Positions 6,009-7,503 of a stretch of 7,503 nt of DNA are shown here, piece after piece. The notes under the pieces are model-generated. The model was given only the letters and a program-made list of their open reading frames with translations, made no database searches and was not told the origin of the DNA. Position 1 is the stretch's first letter, and every line of letters starts with the position of its first letter. This DNA comes from Flavihumibacter sp. (GTDB lineage: Bacteria > Bacteroidota > Bacteroidia > Chitinophagales > Chitinophagaceae): NCBI GenBank assembly GCA_025455285.1, contig JALOMU010000065.1, positions 1 to 7,503 on the forward strand. Direction: 5' to 3'. A program made the translations under genes and the position numbers.

Positions 6009-6917
6009 TCAAATGGATGAACGGAAAGCAGGATGAAATTCATGCAGGGTACGACGCAGAAACTCTCTGTCAAGATGTGTATAAATTTCGGTTGTAGTAA
6101 TACTTTCATGTCCCAGCATTTCCTGGACAGCCCGGAGATCTGCCCCCCCTTCCACCAGGTGGGTAGCAAAGGAATGCCGGAACGTATGCGGTGAAATGGA
6201 CTTTTGAATACCTGCTTTTTTCGCAAGTTCTTTGATCACCAGGAAGATCATCACCCGGGTTAAAGGCTGACCCCGTCGGTTCAGAAAAACAATGTCTTCT
6301 GCCCCCGGTGAAATGGTTTGATTTGACCGTATCAGTTTTAAGTAAATCTCCAGCTGGCGGATCGCTTTCTCGCCAATGGGTACCAGCCTTTCTTTGTTTC
6401 CCTTACCAACAACCCGGATAAATCCGCTATCAAGGTATAAACAGGAAATCTGTAAACTAACGATCTCGCTTACCCGAAGCCCGCAACTGTACATCGTTTC
6501 CAGAATAGCTTTATTTCTTTCTCCCTCAGGTTTGCTAAGATCAATTGCTGAAATGATTGCTTCGATTTCTTCATAGCTCAGGGTGTCGGGCAACTTACGC
6601 TGAAGTTTGGGAGCTTCCAGCAGGGCGGTAGGATCAGTTTTAGTGATTTGCTCTACCAGGCAATAATTGTAAAAACTCCTGAGTCCGGATAGGATCCTTG
6701 CCTGGGAGCGCTGGCTCATACCCAGTTCGGCAATCCAGCGCAGGAATGCCTGCAGTTGTTCGGGAGAAATTTTATCGGGCGAAGGTGCTCTGCCAGACAT
6801 ATCAAGAAACTGAATCAGCAGGTCCAGATCATGCAGGTATGCAGCAACCGAATGATCCGCCAGTGATTTTTCCAATCGCAGCCAGGCTTTAAATCCTTTT
6901 TTATAAGATGCCCACAT
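6009..6917 (-). CDS. xerD: Tyrosine site-specific recombinase XerD
   Basis: Chromosome-dimer-resolving tyrosine recombinase of 302 aa from the ATG at 6917. The N-terminal SAM-like core-binding domain spans about residues 1-90 (SYKKGFKAWLRLEKSLADHS is typical). The catalytic domain follows with all six active residues: R148 (GLRVSEIVSL), K172 (GKGNKERLVP), H244 and R247 (SPHTFRHSFATHL), H270 (LGHESITTT) and the nucleophile Y279 (EIYTHLD). From this ATG the numbers equal those of E. coli XerD (known: R148, K172, H244, R247, H270, Y279), which strongly supports this start over an in-frame TTG at 6944 that would add 9 residues. It should act with XerC at dif; no dif-like site was recognised here. 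It is a housekeeping gene by appearance, with no flanking repeats or cargo to suggest a mobile-element integrase. The DUF2911 gene follows on the same strand. Confidence 0.93.
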   Translation of the reverse strand: MWASYKKGFKAWLRLEKSLADHSVAAYLHDLDLLIQFLDMSGRAPSPDKISPEQLQAFLRWIAELGMSQRSQARILSGLRSFYNYCLVEQITKTDPTALLEAPKLQRKLPDTLSYEEIEAIISAIDLSKPEGERNKAILETMYSCGLRVSEIVSLQISCLYLDSGFIRVVGKGNKERLVPIGEKAIRQLEIYLKLIRSNQTISPGAEDIVFLNRRGQPLTRVMIFLVIKELAKKAGIQKSISPHTFRHSFATHLVEGGADLRAVQEMLGHESITTTEIYTHLDREFLRRTLHEFHPAFRSSI

Positions 6918-6941
6918 GATAATTTGTTCCGGTAAAGGAAG

Positions 6942-6949
6942 CAAATTAA
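6942..6949 (-). promoter_or_regulatory. Weak -7-like box upstream of xerD
   Basis: On the minus strand this reads TTAATTTG, 7 of 8 positions of TAnnTTTG, ending 24 bases before the xerD ATG at 6917. The alternative TTG start of xerD falls inside this box, which fits the TTG being non-coding. No well-spaced TTG -33 element is visible, so this is tentative. Confidence 0.25.
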
Positions 6950-6993
6950 CGCATTGAATCCTTTATATTGCGATTTCATAAACAAGTGACCGA

Positions 6994-7503
6994 ATGGAGC
7001 TGGCGACCAATCCCCGTGCTGTTAACCTGCGACAGTTTAAAAAACAGGTAATTGAAAGAAAACGTACCCTGAAGCGATTTTTGACCAAACTGGAAAATGA
7101 ACGTCCGCGGGGAATTGACAAGATGACTCCGGTAATTGAACAGGAAGTTTGGTCAGAAGTGGATTGTCTTACCTGCGCAAATTGCTGTAAAAAAATGAGT
7201 CCTACTTTTACCAGGCAGGATCTGATCCGAATCTCTGCGCATCTCAATATGACTGTAGATGCTTTCAAGGAAAAGTGGTTGTTTTTCGATAAAAAAGATA
7301 AAGACTTGATGAATGTGAAACAGCCCTGTCAGTTCCTCGATCTTAAAACCAATATGTGCAGCATTTATGAAGTTCGGCCTGCAGACTGCGCCGGCTTTCC
7401 CCAGCTGAGTAACAAGAAAGCGGTGGATTATTTGCATGTGCACAAACAAAATATTGAGTATTGTCCGGCTACCTTCAAAATGGTAGAGAAGTTAAAAGCG
7501 GCA
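6994..7503 (+). CDS. YkgJ-type CxxCxxCC cysteine-cluster protein (3' end outside window)
   Basis: Partial gene: 170 codons from the ATG at 6994 to the window edge with no stop. A basic N-terminal helix region (about 1-50) precedes CLTCANCC at residues 58-65, the CxxCxxCC signature of the YkgJ/UPF0153 family (PF03692). Further cysteines follow at 112, 122, 132 and 157, within PCQFLD, NMCSIYEVRPADCAGFP and IEYCPA, giving eight in total and fitting a zinc or iron-sulphur cluster site. The CSIYEVRPxxCxxFP stretch is characteristic of the family. The function of these proteins is not settled; a metal-binding or oxidoreductase role is inferred. An in-frame TAA at 6979-6981 and no other start codon between fix the ATG choice. 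It is divergent from xerD with a 76-base spacer. Confidence 0.88.
   Translation, partial: MELATNPRAVNLRQFKKQVIERKRTLKRFLTKLENERPRGIDKMTPVIEQEVWSEVDCLTCANCCKKMSPTFTRQDLIRISAHLNMTVDAFKEKWLFFDKKDKDLMNVKQPCQFLDLKTNMCSIYEVRPADCAGFPQLSNKKAVDYLHVHKQNIEYCPATFKMVEKLKAA

Noticed and set aside
6009..6917. Integrase of a mobile element
   Set aside because: The protein is a standard XerD in length and residue spacing, and no attachment-site repeats, tRNA or cargo genes flank it.
6918..6944. TTG start for xerD adding 9 residues
   Set aside because: The ATG at 6917 gives catalytic residue numbers identical to E. coli XerD, and the TTG lies within a promoter-like box.
6964..6971. -7 box TATATTGC for the cysteine-cluster gene
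   Set aside because: It matches TAnnTTTG poorly at the last two bases and no spaced TTG was seen, so it was not called.
7153..7449. Minus-strand open frames opposite the cysteine-cluster gene
   Set aside because: The plus strand encodes an unmistakable CxxCxxCC protein here; the antisense frames are shadows.

Overview
The window looks like chromosomal DNA of a Bacteroidota bacterium, most likely of the Chitinophagales/Chitinophagaceae type (an inference from protein style; no rRNA is present to confirm it). Supporting signs are a DUF2911 protein, a large secreted PIG-L family deacetylase, SSS transporter wording typical of that phylum, a TAnnTTTG-type -7 box in front of one gene, starts that lack clear Shine-Dalgarno sequences, and AT-leaning non-coding DNA. 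Coding density is very high and no stretch over 300 bases lacks a gene.

Layout: positions 39-5018 hold five plus-strand genes packed like an operon: a secreted PIG-L/LmbE deacetylase of 835 aa, a 53-aa glycine-rich two-helix membrane peptide, a 42-aa single-helix membrane peptide, a 13-helix sodium:solute symporter (SSS/SLC5 type), and a 141-aa lipoprotein. Gaps are 1 nt, 48 nt, a 4-nt ATGA overlap, and 12 nt. The block ends at a short heptamer-repeat tract and a perfect 36-bp palindrome that can terminate transcription from both sides. Positions 5120-6917 hold two minus-strand genes, xerD followed by a DUF2911/TPR periplasmic protein with its own -7 box. A short divergent spacer (6918-6993) separates xerD from a plus-strand YkgJ-type cysteine-cluster protein that runs off the window edge.

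How the genes may work together: the first block reads as an envelope uptake cassette. The exported metal-dependent deacetylase would trim an N-acylated compound outside the cytoplasmic membrane. The sodium-coupled symporter, perhaps with a tiny single-helix partner encoded by the overlapping gene, would import the product or a related solute. The lipoprotein would be an anchored accessory. The substrate cannot be read from the sequence. The two unlisted-size membrane peptides and the charged periplasmic insert in the symporter are the least explained parts and the best candidates for something undescribed. The right half (xerD, DUF2911, YkgJ) looks like ordinary housekeeping or hypothetical genes of this phylum.
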